Notes: generated from the sequence alone by a model not told the origin. Counted from the first letter of the stretch, positions 54,699 through 63,300 are shown. The stretch: 64,000 nucleotides of DNA from Rothia sp. (in: high G+C Gram-positive bacteria) (GCA_030529845.1 JAUMWB010000001.1:124001-188000), one strand, 5' to 3'. Numbers and translations are program-made.

Positions 54699-55715
54699 AT
54701 GACACATGCAATGAAGCACCCTGTTACTGTGACCGTGACCGGCGCTGCCGGGCAGATTGGCTACGCCTCCCTTTTTCGCATTGCTGCGGGTGAAATGCTG
54801 GGGCCGGATACCCCCGTCCGTCTGCGTCTGCTAGAAATTCCTGCTGGCATGAAAGCTGCTGAGGGCACCGCCCTGGAGCTGACTGACTGTGCCTTCCCCC
54901 TGCTGGAGTCTGTTGAGATGACGGACGACCCGGCGGTTGGGTTTGAGGGGGCAAATATTGCTCTGCTGATTGGCTCCCGTCCTCGCACCAAGGGGATGGA
55001 GCGGGCTGACCTGCTTGAGGCCAACGGGGGTATTTTCTCGGTGCAGGGCCGGGCTATTAATGATCATGCGGCTGATGATGTGAAGATCGCTGTGGTGGGC
55101 AACCCTGCCAATACCAATGCCTTGATTGCGGCTTCTCATGCTCCTGATGTTCCCCTGGAGCGTTTTACGGCCCTGACCCGGCTGGACCACCACCGGGCTG
55201 TTGGCCAGCTGGCCCAGGCTACCGGGGCGTCAGTTTCTGAGATTGAGGGCCTGGCGATTTGGGGTAACCATTCAGCTAGCCAGTACCCCGATGTTTTCCA
55301 TGCGACGGTGGGCGGACGCCCGGCCTGGGAGGTTTTGACGGAGAAGGGTTTGGGCCAGGAATGGCTTGAACAGACTTTTATTCCGACCGTTGCTAACCGG
55401 GGTGCTGAGATTATTGCGGTGCGCGGGGGCTCTTCGGTTGCCTCCGCAGCCCATGCAGCCCTCTGCCATGTCAGGGATTGGGTTCTGGGAACGGGGGAGC
55501 GAACCACCTCTATGGCGGTTCCTTCTGATGGTTCCTACGGGGTGCCCGAGGGACTGATTTCTTCTTTCCCCGTGCGCTGTGCTGATGGTAGCTATAACAT
55601 TGTTCAGGGGCTGGACCATGGGGGCTTTGCCCACCAGCGCATTGAACGCTCTGTTTCTGAGTTAGCAGAAGAATGCCAGGCCGTGGCAAGCCTAGGTCTA
55701 ACGGGTAAGCGATAG
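54699..55715 (+). CDS. mdh: Malate dehydrogenase
   Basis: NAD-dependent malate/oxaloacetate interconversion in the TCA cycle. NAD fold [24 protein letters not shown], then [12 protein letters not shown], the catalytic region [14 protein letters not shown] with Asp and [11 protein letters not shown] with the active His. In-frame ATGs occur at 54690, 54699 and 54711; family alignments start a few residues before VTVTGAAG, so 54699 or 54711 is likely. The C-terminus (LGLTGKR) is intact. A diverged second copy of the last 60 codons lies 4.5 kb downstream. Confidence 0.93.
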   Translation: MTHAMKHPVTVTVTGAAGQIGYASLFRIAAGEMLGPDTPVRLRLLEIPAGMKAAEGTALELTDCAFPLLESVEMTDDPAVGFEGANIALLIGSRPRTKGMERADLLEANGGIFSVQGRAINDHAADDVKIAVVGNPANTNALIAASHAPDVPLERFTALTRLDHHRAVGQLAQATGASVSEIEGLAIWGNHSASQYPDVFHATVGGRPAWEVLTEKGLGQEWLEQTFIPTVANRGAEIIAVRGGSSVASAAHAALCHVRDWVLGTGERTTSMAVPSDGSYGVPEGLISSFPVRCADGSYNIVQGLDHGGFAHQRIERSVSELAEECQAVASLGLTGKR

Positions 55716-55726
55716 GAAAAAATTTC

Positions 55727-55779
55727 TTGACATGAGAGGCTTGGAAATCCTAATGTGATTTATATCAACTCTTGTTGAT
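55727..55779 (+). promoter_or_regulatory. Promoter and inverted repeat before the I36-like gene
   Basis: Consensus TTGACA (55727-55732), 18-bp spacer, TAATGT (55751-55756): the best promoter match in the window. ATCAAC (55764-55769) and GTTGAT (55774-55779) form an inverted repeat at the expected transcription start, an operator-like position. Confidence 0.7.
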
Positions 55780-55819
55780 TTCCCCTCCGGGGGTCTCCCC
55801 TTGCAGAAAGGAGGAGGCA

Positions 55820-56239
55820 ATGAAGCCTTCGAAGATTACTGCTCTACTTGCGAGTTTTGCCATTGGATCATGTCTATTGGTTCCTGTTAGCAATGCAGAA
55901 GCTGCTGTGCGAGATTCTGGTTGTGTAAACGATAAGGTATGCGTTTGGGATCATCGCGCATTTGGGCAAGGTGGGTCTAGTGGTGTATTTCGGTTTAGGA
56001 CACCGTGGATTGGAAATACACTCAATGACAAGATTTCCTCTTATCGTATTGGATATAGCAATACGCGGTACAAGTATGTAATGTTCTATGAGCATTCCTA
56101 TAATGCTAATGCTGCAACTGGATATGGCCCGAGTTTCTATGACCGTCATAATCATGGCATACCTTATCTTCATGAGATTCGACATCTATATGGTGGAACC
56201 TGGGGAGATAAAATTTCATCGTTTGATGAGGCAAGCTAG
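55820..56239 (+). CDS. Secreted beta/gamma-crystallin-like protein (peptidase inhibitor I36 type)
   Basis: 139 residues from ATG 55820, which has a perfect AAGGAGG site. Residues 1-28 are a signal peptide (cleavage after AEA). The mature 111 residues contain two Greek-key-like motifs: CVWDHRAFGQGG ... LNDKISSYRIG and VMFYEHSYNANA ... WGDKISSFD, as in Streptomyces metalloproteinase inhibitor and Streptomyces killer-toxin-like proteins. Two Cys near the mature N-terminus (35 and 41) may pair. The gene is AT-rich relative to the genome. Inhibitor or toxin activity is inferred from fold only; it leads the cassette and has the strong promoter. Confidence 0.75.
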   Translation: MKPSKITALLASFAIGSCLLVPVSNAEAAVRDSGCVNDKVCVWDHRAFGQGGSSGVFRFRTPWIGNTLNDKISSYRIGYSNTRYKYVMFYEHSYNANAATGYGPSFYDRHNHGIPYLHEIRHLYGGTWGDKISSFDEAS

Positions 56240-56244
56240 AATAA

Positions 56245-57150
56245 ATGTTTAAGAAAGTAACCACCTCATTGATGATAATCGGTTGCTTGTGCCTGGTTGC
56301 CTGTGGAAACACGGGCAACCAGGCTTCACAAGAACCCGAGTCTAGCAACCTAGCTTCTACTCTAGATATCCCAGAGGTAGATAGAAGTGCCTATCAAAAT
56401 ATTCACGCCGTATTTGATGAGCAGAAACAAATTGTAGAAACTCCCCTCAACCGTTATGTTCATTCTGAGGACGAATTTACAATGATTGTCACTGCAAACT
56501 TTTTCCCTTTTAAACAATGCGTGAATAATGCTGGGTATGAAACCAGCCGTCACACCTACCAAACTGAGTACAGGCCACATATTCCCTTTGCTGTCTGGTC
56601 ATATCCCTTTGCTGAAAAATATGGATATGAAATCAACCCGGTACAAGGCAAGGTTTACCTTGATCAGGGTGAAACTGATGAAAATCCTGAGCGAGATAAA
56701 GTGCAAACAGATTGCCTAGAAAAGACCCAAGGAAATGAAATACCCGTCATCATGGGTGGCGTTTCTGCAAGACCAGTCGGAGACATGGTTATTTTGAGCG
56801 AGGTAGGTAACCAGGTCCAGACCCTGATATCTCAAGACCAGGATGTACACACTGCAATCCAGGAGTGGATTCAGTGCCTAGAGGGACAGGGCATCTCATT
56901 GGATACCAACTATGAGCAGCCCATACCGGTTATTCCAGAAGGAAAGGAAGCCAACATCAAGCAGGCTATCACCGACGTCCAGTGTAAAAAGGACGTGCGA
57001 CTGATGGAACGGTACTATGACGCCCAAGCCCAGTACGAGCAGGCCCTCATTGAAAAGAACCAGGCAGCCTTTAACACCCTTGCCGAGCGCAAGGAAGAAT
57101 ATATTACTCAGGCCAAGCAAGTTCTCCTGCAGAATGGAATCACCCCGTGA
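56245..57150 (+). CDS. Unrecognised lipoprotein
   Basis: 301 residues with a lipoprotein signal: MFKKVTT, a hydrophobic core and lipobox LVAC with Cys 20. The mature part has Cys at about 93, 155, 213 and 247, likely two disulfides, in FKQCVNNAGYE, TDCLEKTQ, IQCLEGQGI and VQCKKDVRL. The C-terminal 60 residues form a charged helix (ERYYDAQAQYEQALIEKNQ). Starts 5 bp after the I36-like gene and overlaps the next gene by 4 bp, so part of one operon. It may be a substrate-binding, immunity or chaperone partner of the exporter. No known family recognised. Confidence 0.75.
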   Translation: MFKKVTTSLMIIGCLCLVACGNTGNQASQEPESSNLASTLDIPEVDRSAYQNIHAVFDEQKQIVETPLNRYVHSEDEFTMIVTANFFPFKQCVNNAGYETSRHTYQTEYRPHIPFAVWSYPFAEKYGYEINPVQGKVYLDQGETDENPERDKVQTDCLEKTQGNEIPVIMGGVSARPVGDMVILSEVGNQVQTLISQDQDVHTAIQEWIQCLEGQGISLDTNYEQPIPVIPEGKEANIKQAITDVQCKKDVRLMERYYDAQAQYEQALIEKNQAAFNTLAERKEEYITQAKQVLLQNGITP

Positions 57151-58217
57151 ACCCAACCCGCAGGGTGGATAACCCCCGCCTCGTCCTCGGCTTCGTGCTC
57201 GCCTGCCTGCTGGTAGCAGTTACCAGCTTCATCATCGGCAAAAACAGCTCCAGCAGCCAGGACGAGGCGCTCGCCTCCGCCCAAACAACCCTAGTCGTCA
57301 ACGCCCCCGCAGAACGCCGCACCCTGGGCACCACCGCCACCTACCAGGGCAGTGTCCAAGTACCCCCGTCCCAAGACATCACCTACAAGGGCACCGGAGT
57401 CGTTACCACCGTTGCCGTCAAACCCGGCGACACCGTACGCCCCGGAACCCTCGTCGCTACCGTAGACAGCAACCCCGTCATCGCAGTCACCGGTTCCAAC
57501 AAACCCATCTACCGTGACGTCCATCCAGGGGACGCAGGCTACGATATCGAAGCAATCCAAGAAATCCTCAACCAACTCGGCTACCCACTCACCATCACCG
57601 GAAAATTCGACGAACCTACAGAAAAAGCCGCAGAAAGACTCTTCGCCAACATCGGCTACACCAGCCCCTGCGGCGAAAAAATCTGCTTCCACACCGGCAC
57701 CTTCCTCCCTATCCCCGCAGACCTACCCCCGGTCAGTACCGTCACCACACCCGGCACCAACACCGCAGAAAATGCCGTACTCTTCCAAACCAACAGCGGC
57801 ACCCGCAACATCACCGCCCGCATAGGCGTCGCCCAAAAAACTGACTTCGACGAACAGCCCGAAGTAACCGTCACCGGCCCCAACGGCGAAATCACCCGCA
57901 CCACCGACTACAGCTTCAGTGACTTCAAAGAAGGCACCGACAGCCTCCTACCCGGCTACGACCTCACCGTCAACCTTCCCCCAGACCTGCCAACAATCCC
58001 CGACAATAAAACCATCGTCACCCTCAGCCTCAACGCTTCCACCAAAGAATACCTAGCCGTACCCGCCGTCGCTATCCGCCAAGAAGGAACCACCACCTAC
58101 GTCCTCACCGAAGACGGCACCCGCATCAACGTCACCGTCCTCACCCAGGTACAAGGCTGGGCCGGTATTGAAGACGTAGAGGGAATCAGCGAAGGTGCCC
58201 GCGTCCGCGTTTCCTAG
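57147..58217 (+). CDS. MacA/HlyD-like adaptor with peptidoglycan-binding domain
   Basis: 356 residues. One N-terminal membrane helix (about 11-30), a lipoyl/barrel-sandwich region (VTTVAVKPGDTVRPGTLVATVDS), and an inserted peptidoglycan-binding fold (about 125-170: GDAGYDIEAIQEILNQLGYPLTITGKFDEPT). The beta-barrel and membrane-proximal half ends in SEGARVRVS. This adaptor type accompanies MacB-like ABC transporters in actinobacteria and probably anchors the complex to the wall. GTG start overlaps the lipoprotein stop (GTGA). Confidence 0.82.
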   Translation: MNPTRRVDNPRLVLGFVLACLLVAVTSFIIGKNSSSSQDEALASAQTTLVVNAPAERRTLGTTATYQGSVQVPPSQDITYKGTGVVTTVAVKPGDTVRPGTLVATVDSNPVIAVTGSNKPIYRDVHPGDAGYDIEAIQEILNQLGYPLTITGKFDEPTEKAAERLFANIGYTSPCGEKICFHTGTFLPIPADLPPVSTVTTPGTNTAENAVLFQTNSGTRNITARIGVAQKTDFDEQPEVTVTGPNGEITRTTDYSFSDFKEGTDSLLPGYDLTVNLPPDLPTIPDNKTIVTLSLNASTKEYLAVPAVAIRQEGTTTYVLTEDGTRINVTVLTQVQGWAGIEDVEGISEGARVRVS

Positions 58218-58227
58218 GAGAAACCCC

Positions 58228-60156
58228 GTGCAACCACTCATCACACTCCGAGGAATCACCAAGGAATACAAGAACCAAGATATTCCCGCGTTGTCCTCCA
58301 TAGACCTCGACATACACGCCGGAGAGTTCATCGCCATCACCGGGCTCTCCGGCTCCGGCAAATCCACCCTCCTCAACATTCTCGGCCTACTCACCAGCGC
58401 AGACAGCGGCACCTACACCATCGACGGCGAAAACCTTAAGGACGTCAGCGCCCGCGAACGCGACACCCTCCGCTCCCACTACTTCGGTTTCATCTTCCAA
58501 GCCTCCCACGTGCTCGGCTACGAAACCGTCACCAAAAATTCCATGCTCGGGCTCCGCACCCAAAACCGGCCCCTCACCGACCGCGCTACGGGAGCCGCCA
58601 CCTGGATCAAAAAAACAGGGCTCACCCACCGCGCCAACGCCAAAGGCAACGAACTCTCCGGCGGCGAACGCCAACGCCTCGCCATCGCCCGCGCCATGGC
58701 AACCCAACCCAGAGTCCTCCTCGCCGACGAACCCACCGGCAATCTAGACTCCAACAACGCCCAGCGCGTCTTCAACCACCTCAAAGACATCAACGCCACC
58801 GGCACCACCGTCATACTCATCACCCACGACCCCACCCTCGCCAGTCAGGTACCCCGCCAAATCACCCTCCACGACGGAAAAATCATCAAAGACACCGGGG
58901 CCACCCAACCCAGACCCGGCACCACCGCACCCAGCACACCAACCCCCAACACCACAGCAGAAGGAAACACTCGCCCCTGGGTAGACGACGCCCTCGACGC
59001 CCTCAACTACATCTCCATCACCCCCATCAAGGCCCTCACCCTCATCTTCGCCTTCATGCTCGGAGTCGGTGGACTCATAGCCGCCCAAGGACTCTCCGCC
59101 ACCGCCTCCCAACAAGTCTCCCAAACCCTTGCCACTGCAGCCCTCGACGACGTCAAAGCCACTATCACACCGTCCGACGCCACTACCGCCTACGACGGCA
59201 AAACCATCAACACCCTCACCCAAGACATCGCCAGCTACCCCGGCGCGAAAACCGTCACAGCTTCCCGTTACCTCCCAACCCGTGACCTCGCGCCCAGTGC
59301 CCTCCCCAACCTCCCCAGCGGATTCAGCGGCACCGCCTACGCCGTAGACTCACACCACTTCACCTACCTCGACGCAACCGTCAGCCACGCCCACGCTCTC
59401 TGGCAACTCGACGGAAACCACCCCGTAGCCTTCGTCGGAACCAAAGCCGCCGAAGAACTCGGCATAGGCAACCCCAACAGCGGCAACGGAATCATCTGGC
59501 TTGCCGGCAAACCCGTCACCGTCCTCGGACTGGTAAAAGATAGCCCCAGGGACGTAACCGCTAGCTCCAACATCTACACCAACTTCAGCTACGGCCTGTC
59601 TCCTGAACAGGCAAGCAAAGTGGTAGAAAGCGAGATTTTCATACGCACAGAACCGGGCTACCCTGCTCCCCTCGCCGAAGCCCTGCCTCTCATCATCAAC
59701 CCCGTAGCCCCCGAAACCATCAGTGTCAGCACCGTAGCCGACCTGCGCAATATCCAACGTGGCGTATCCTCCAATCTCGCCACCCTCGTCACCGGAATCT
59801 CCTGGCTCCTTATCTTCCTTGCCAGCCTCACCAGCGCCACCACCCTCTACACCTCAGTGCAATCCAGACGCACCGAAATAGCTCTGCGCCGCGCCATCGG
59901 AGCAAGCAAAGCCTCAATCCTCAGAATCTTCCTGCTCGAAGGAACCTTCGTCGGTCTAGCGGGCGGAATCGCAGGAGCCAGCCTCGGCACCCTCGGCATA
60001 GTTATTACAAGCCTCAATCTGGGCTGGACCCCTGTCATGTCTACCGGCTGGATCTGGATCGGCCTCGCCATCGGCGCCCTCACCGGTATGCTCTCCGCCG
60101 CCTACCCCGCCTACTTAGCAGCCCAGGCCCAACCTGCTGAAGCAATGAGGGCCTAG
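58228..60156 (+). CDS. MacB-like ABC transporter, fused ATPase and permease
   Basis: 642 residues from GTG 58228 (AGGAG 8 bp upstream). The ATPase domain (1-225) has GLSGSGKSTLLN, the ABC signature ELSGGERQRLAIARAMA, Walker B VLLADEPTGNLDS and the switch His (THD). A Pro/Thr linker (about 228-250) leads to a MacB permease: helix 1 near 275, a large extracytoplasmic domain (about 300-510) and three C-terminal helices with the FtsX signature around SRRTEIALRRAIGASK. MacB proteins drive export of peptides or confer self-resistance without the substrate crossing the membrane through the pump. The Ala/Leu-rich tail ends in QPAEAMRA as in the family. Confidence 0.88.
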   Translation: MQPLITLRGITKEYKNQDIPALSSIDLDIHAGEFIAITGLSGSGKSTLLNILGLLTSADSGTYTIDGENLKDVSARERDTLRSHYFGFIFQASHVLGYETVTKNSMLGLRTQNRPLTDRATGAATWIKKTGLTHRANAKGNELSGGERQRLAIARAMATQPRVLLADEPTGNLDSNNAQRVFNHLKDINATGTTVILITHDPTLASQVPRQITLHDGKIIKDTGATQPRPGTTAPSTPTPNTTAEGNTRPWVDDALDALNYISITPIKALTLIFAFMLGVGGLIAAQGLSATASQQVSQTLATAALDDVKATITPSDATTAYDGKTINTLTQDIASYPGAKTVTASRYLPTRDLAPSALPNLPSGFSGTAYAVDSHHFTYLDATVSHAHALWQLDGNHPVAFVGTKAAEELGIGNPNSGNGIIWLAGKPVTVLGLVKDSPRDVTASSNIYTNFSYGLSPEQASKVVESEIFIRTEPGYPAPLAEALPLIINPVAPETISVSTVADLRNIQRGVSSNLATLVTGISWLLIFLASLTSATTLYTSVQSRRTEIALRRAIGASKASILRIFLLEGTFVGLAGGIAGASLGTLGIVITSLNLGWTPVMSTGWIWIGLAIGALTGMLSAAYPAYLAAQAQPAEAMRA

Positions 60157-60167
60157 ATAGGTATCTG

Positions 60168-60347
60168 CCCCTCATTGCCCTGGGTAGTATTCGCTTGCCA
60201 GATGGGGATAGTCCACCCATTGGATATGAGATTGTTCACGGTTTAGAGCACTCAGATTTTGCCCGCCAGCACATTGCCGCCTCTGTGGCAGAGCTGGTTG
60301 AAGAGAAGGACGCTGTCGCCCAGCTCGGTCTGTTCGGCCCCCGCTAA
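60168..60347 (+). pseudogene. Diverged 3' fragment of mdh
   Basis: Sixty in-frame codons ending in TAA, without start or ribosome site. The translation matches the last part of malate dehydrogenase: PDGDSPPIGYEIVHGLEH, SDFARQHIAASVAELVEE, LGLFGPR, against [38 protein letters not shown] of the intact gene at 54699. About half the residues agree, so it is from a different mdh lineage rather than a recent local duplication. Confidence 0.75.
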
Positions 60348-60411
60348 GTTGCCCGCCCCGGTGTGACTAGACAAAGTGTCACTAACTGGGCACCCGGTGC
60401 AAAAATAAGCA

Positions 60412-60450
60412 AAGACTCCCGCACAACCCCAGTAGGGTAGCGGGAGTCTT
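60412..60450 (+). terminator. Hairpin after the mdh fragment
   Basis: Eleven-bp stem AAGACTCCCGC/GCGGGAGTCTT with a 17-base loop. Only a short T-run follows. It may end the cassette transcript before cydA, or once have been the mdh terminator. Confidence 0.6.
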
Positions 60451-60482
60451 AGCGTTTAAGTGACCTTTAGTGAACCGTCAAA

Positions 60483-60606
60483 TCACCTGGTGAAGGGGTC
60501 AAAACCACCCTAAGGGCACGCTCATACAAGCCCGCTATCCTAGAGCACAACACACCCGCACCGTTGCGCCGGGCAGTCGGTAGAGCTGCCAGCCCGCAGA
60601 CGGTGC
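60483..60606 (+). promoter_or_regulatory. cydA upstream region with palindrome and 5' hairpin
   Basis: Contains TCACCTGGTGA (60483-60493), a TATCCT -10-like element (60536-60541), then a large stem-loop: GCACCGT (60558-60564) pairs with ACGGTGC (60600-60606) and encloses a second stem CGGGC (60570-60574)/GCCCG (60592-60596). The structure would sit in the mRNA leader 16 bp before the AAGG ribosome site of cydA. Confidence 0.4.
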
Positions 60607-60631
60607 ATCACTTTAACTCTCAAGGATGTCA

Positions 60632-62203
60632 ATGGATCCCCTCGAACTAGCGCGGTGGCAATTCGGTATCACCACCGTCTACCACTTCATGATGGTTCCG
60701 CTGACCCTAGGCCTGGGCGCCGTCGTATCTGGCTTCTACATCGCCTACGTGCGAACCAAGAAGCATGAATACAAGCGCATGACCAAGTTCTGGGGCAAGC
60801 TCTACCTCATCAACTTCATCATGGGCGTTGCAACCGGCCTCGTCCAAGAATTCCAGTTCGGCATGGCCTGGAGCGAATACTCCCGTTTCGTCGGTGACGT
60901 ATTCGGGGCGCCCCTGGCCATGGAAGGTCTGCTGGCCTTCTTCATCGAGTCCACCTTCCTAGGCCTCTTCATCTTCGGTTGGGACAAGCTGGCTCCCAAG
61001 GTACACGCAGCCTGCCTGGTTATTGCGGTTGCGGCCTCCTGGCTCTCGGCCTACTTCATCATCGTGGCTAACTCCTGGATGCAGCACCCCGTAGGTGTTG
61101 AAATGATCGACGGCCGCCCCGTCATGACCGACGTCTGGGCCGTGCTCACTAACAACACCGCCTTGGTGGCCTACCCCCATGCTATCTTTGGTGCTTTGCA
61201 GGTAGCCGGTGGCTTCCTGGTAGGTATCGCCTGGTACAAGCTCTGGAAGCGTCGCTGCGATGGTATCGACACCATCGGCGAAGACGGTAAGGTTATCGTC
61301 GGTGAAACCACCGAAGGTGCCCGCGACAAGACCGACTTTAATGTCTGGTTCAAGTCCCTGCGCATTGGTGCTATCGTCGGCCTGCTGGCTTTTGTTGGAA
61401 CCGCCTTTACCGGCCACCACCAGGCCCAGCTCATGATTGAGCAGCAGCCCATGAAGATGGCAGCGGCCGAAGCAGCCTGCCACGACGGTACCGGTTTCTC
61501 TGTTCTCTCCCTCTCATCACCTGGTGCCCAGAACTGTGACGAGGTTCAGGCCGTTATTGAAATCCCCGGTCTGCTCTCCTTCCTGGCCTACAACAACTTC
61601 ACCACCGACGTCCCCGGCATCACCACCCTGCTGCCCCAGTACGAGGAAACCTACGGCACCACCATCCCCGATAACCCTGAACTCTACGGGGAACGTGCCG
61701 GAACCGAGGTTGAATATCTGCCCCTCATGGAAGTGACCTACTACGGCTTCCGCGGCATGATTACCTTCGGCGGCATCAGCGCCCTCTCCTTCCTCTACGT
61801 TTTGTGGGTGACCCGCAAGAAGGGTGAAGGCACAGTCCCCGAGGCCAAGTGGATTTCCAACCTGGCTATTGCAGGTATCCTAGCCCCCTTCGGCGCTAAC
61901 GCCACCGGCTGGATCTTTACCGAAATGGGCCGCCAGCCTTTCGTTGTTGCCCCCAACCCCGACGGCAACCCCGCCATCATGATGTTTACCGCCGCCGCTG
62001 TCTCACCCGGTGTATCTGGCTATGAGATCCTCTTCTCACTGATTTCACTGGGGCTGGTCTACGGTGTGCTCATGATTGTTGAGGTCTACCTGCTGGCCAA
62101 GTACGTCAAGGCCGGTGTGGCAGCGGCCATGCCCGAGCTAGTTGAAGACCCACACGATACCGACGAGAAGAACGACCGCGACGTGCTCGCGTTCGCCTAC
62201 TAA
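60632..62203 (+). CDS. cydA: Cytochrome bd ubiquinol/menaquinol oxidase subunit I
   Basis: High-affinity terminal oxidase subunit carrying the hemes. About 523 residues with nine predicted membrane helices. Heme ligand His 18 (TTVYHFMMVPLTLGLG) and the second His and Met ligands lie in the expected helices. The Q loop is the short type, with GWIFTEMGRQPF following. The longest frame starts at ATG 60626, directly against AAGG; ATG 60632 has correct spacing and is chosen. cydB follows after 17 bp. Confidence 0.95.
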   Translation: MDPLELARWQFGITTVYHFMMVPLTLGLGAVVSGFYIAYVRTKKHEYKRMTKFWGKLYLINFIMGVATGLVQEFQFGMAWSEYSRFVGDVFGAPLAMEGLLAFFIESTFLGLFIFGWDKLAPKVHAACLVIAVAASWLSAYFIIVANSWMQHPVGVEMIDGRPVMTDVWAVLTNNTALVAYPHAIFGALQVAGGFLVGIAWYKLWKRRCDGIDTIGEDGKVIVGETTEGARDKTDFNVWFKSLRIGAIVGLLAFVGTAFTGHHQAQLMIEQQPMKMAAAEAACHDGTGFSVLSLSSPGAQNCDEVQAVIEIPGLLSFLAYNNFTTDVPGITTLLPQYEETYGTTIPDNPELYGERAGTEVEYLPLMEVTYYGFRGMITFGGISALSFLYVLWVTRKKGEGTVPEAKWISNLAIAGILAPFGANATGWIFTEMGRQPFVVAPNPDGNPAIMMFTAAAVSPGVSGYEILFSLISLGLVYGVLMIVEVYLLAKYVKAGVAAAMPELVEDPHDTDEKNDRDVLAFAY

Positions 62204-62220
62204 GAAAGGGGCTTATACAC

Positions 62221-63300
62221 ATGTTTGAGCTTTTTGCTGATCAGCCTCTTCTGCCGACTCTCTGGTTCGCCGTCATCGGCTTCTTCTGGGTGGGTTACAT
62301 TATCCTCGACGGCTTCGACCTGGGCGTAGGCATGCTCATGAGCCGAATCTTTGCCAAGAATGAGAAAGAACGCCGTCTGCTGCTGAACACCATCGGCCCG
62401 GTCTGGGACGGCAACGAGGTCTGGGTTGTGACCGGTGGCGCTGCCACCTTCGCCGCCTTCCCCCTCTGGTACGCCTCCCTCTTCTCAGCCCTCTACATTC
62501 CCTTGACCCTAGCCCTACTGGCCCTGATTTTCCGTGCGGTCGCTATCGAGTACCGCGGTAAGAAGGACTCTGAGCGCTGGATCGCCGGCTGGACGCTTGC
62601 CATCTCGCTGGGTTCTTTCTTCATCGCCTTCCTGATCGGTGCCCTACTGGCGCTGACCTCCACCGGTCTACCCATCAACGCCAACGGTGACCGCGTAGGC
62701 GGTGCCTTCGCCTGGCTCACCCCCGCTGTCTTCCTGGGCGGCCTCTCCATGGTGGGAGTTTCCCTGGTCATGGGCCTGGCCTTCATCGCGTTGAAGACCG
62801 ACGGCGAGGTGCGCCACCGTGCCGGGGCCGCCCTGGTCAAGTTCTCGCCTCTACTGGTGCTCCCCGTTGTGGCCTGGGTGGTCTACATGCAGGTGACCAC
62901 CGGCAACGGTATCTCCTACGCTTTGACCGTTCTGGCTGTGCTGGCTCTGGCTGTTGCCTGGTTCTTCGCCAGCCGCAAGAGCGAAGGTAAGGCCTTTTCG
63001 GGATTTGCGGTTTTCGTTACCTTCGGCGTGCTGGCTATCTTCCTAGCTCTGTACCCCAACGTCCTGCCCTCAACCCTCGATGAGGCCTACAACCTCACCA
63101 TCGCTAACGCCTCAAGCTCCGAATACACCCTGAGTGTGATGAGCTGGGTTGGTCTCTTCGGTATTCCGATCCTGCTGGTCTACCAGAGCTGGACCTACTG
63201 GGTCTTCCGTAAACGCCTGCATGTGGAGAGCATCCCCGATGCCCACGACGCCACCGAGTTAGCCGCCCGCACCACCCGCGCAGGCGTCCACAACGCCTAG
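62221..63300 (+). CDS. cydB: Cytochrome bd oxidase subunit II
   Basis: Partner of CydA, 359 residues with eight or nine helices and the family N-terminus LWFAVIGFFWVGYIILDGFDLGVGML, then GPVWDGNEVWVVTGGAATFAAFP. Same operon as cydA, with AAAGGGGC as ribosome site. The C-terminus is short and polar. Confidence 0.95.
   Translation: MFELFADQPLLPTLWFAVIGFFWVGYIILDGFDLGVGMLMSRIFAKNEKERRLLLNTIGPVWDGNEVWVVTGGAATFAAFPLWYASLFSALYIPLTLALLALIFRAVAIEYRGKKDSERWIAGWTLAISLGSFFIAFLIGALLALTSTGLPINANGDRVGGAFAWLTPAVFLGGLSMVGVSLVMGLAFIALKTDGEVRHRAGAALVKFSPLLVLPVVAWVVYMQVTTGNGISYALTVLAVLALAVAWFFASRKSEGKAFSGFAVFVTFGVLAIFLALYPNVLPSTLDEAYNLTIANASSSEYTLSVMSWVGLFGIPILLVYQSWTYWVFRKRLHVESIPDAHDATELAARTTRAGVHNA

Larger units (their letters stand above)
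55716..60347 (+). mobile_element. Probable acquired cassette at the 3' end of mdh
   Basis: A block of four same-strand genes with its own promoter, bounded on the left by the intact mdh stop and on the right by a diverged mdh 3' fragment that begins 11 bp after the last gene. Base composition is mosaic: 55.7-57.1 kb is clearly AT-richer than its surroundings, while 57.1-60.2 kb is GC-rich with C-ending codons. No integrase, transposase or att site was seen, so exchange through homologous mdh ends is the likely route. Confidence 0.6.

Noticed and set aside
55820-56239. Lactococcin-972-type bacteriocin
   Set aside because: The operon layout is similar, but the sequence shows crystallin/I36 repeats rather than the Lcn972 pattern.
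58744-59223. Gly/Val-rich minus-strand frame opposite the MacB-like gene
   Set aside because: Low-complexity antisense product of C-ending codons; no start signal.
60558-60606. Possible tRNA gene before cydA
   Set aside because: A stem-loop with TCGGTAGAG looked tRNA-like, but it lacks anticodon and T arms and is too short.
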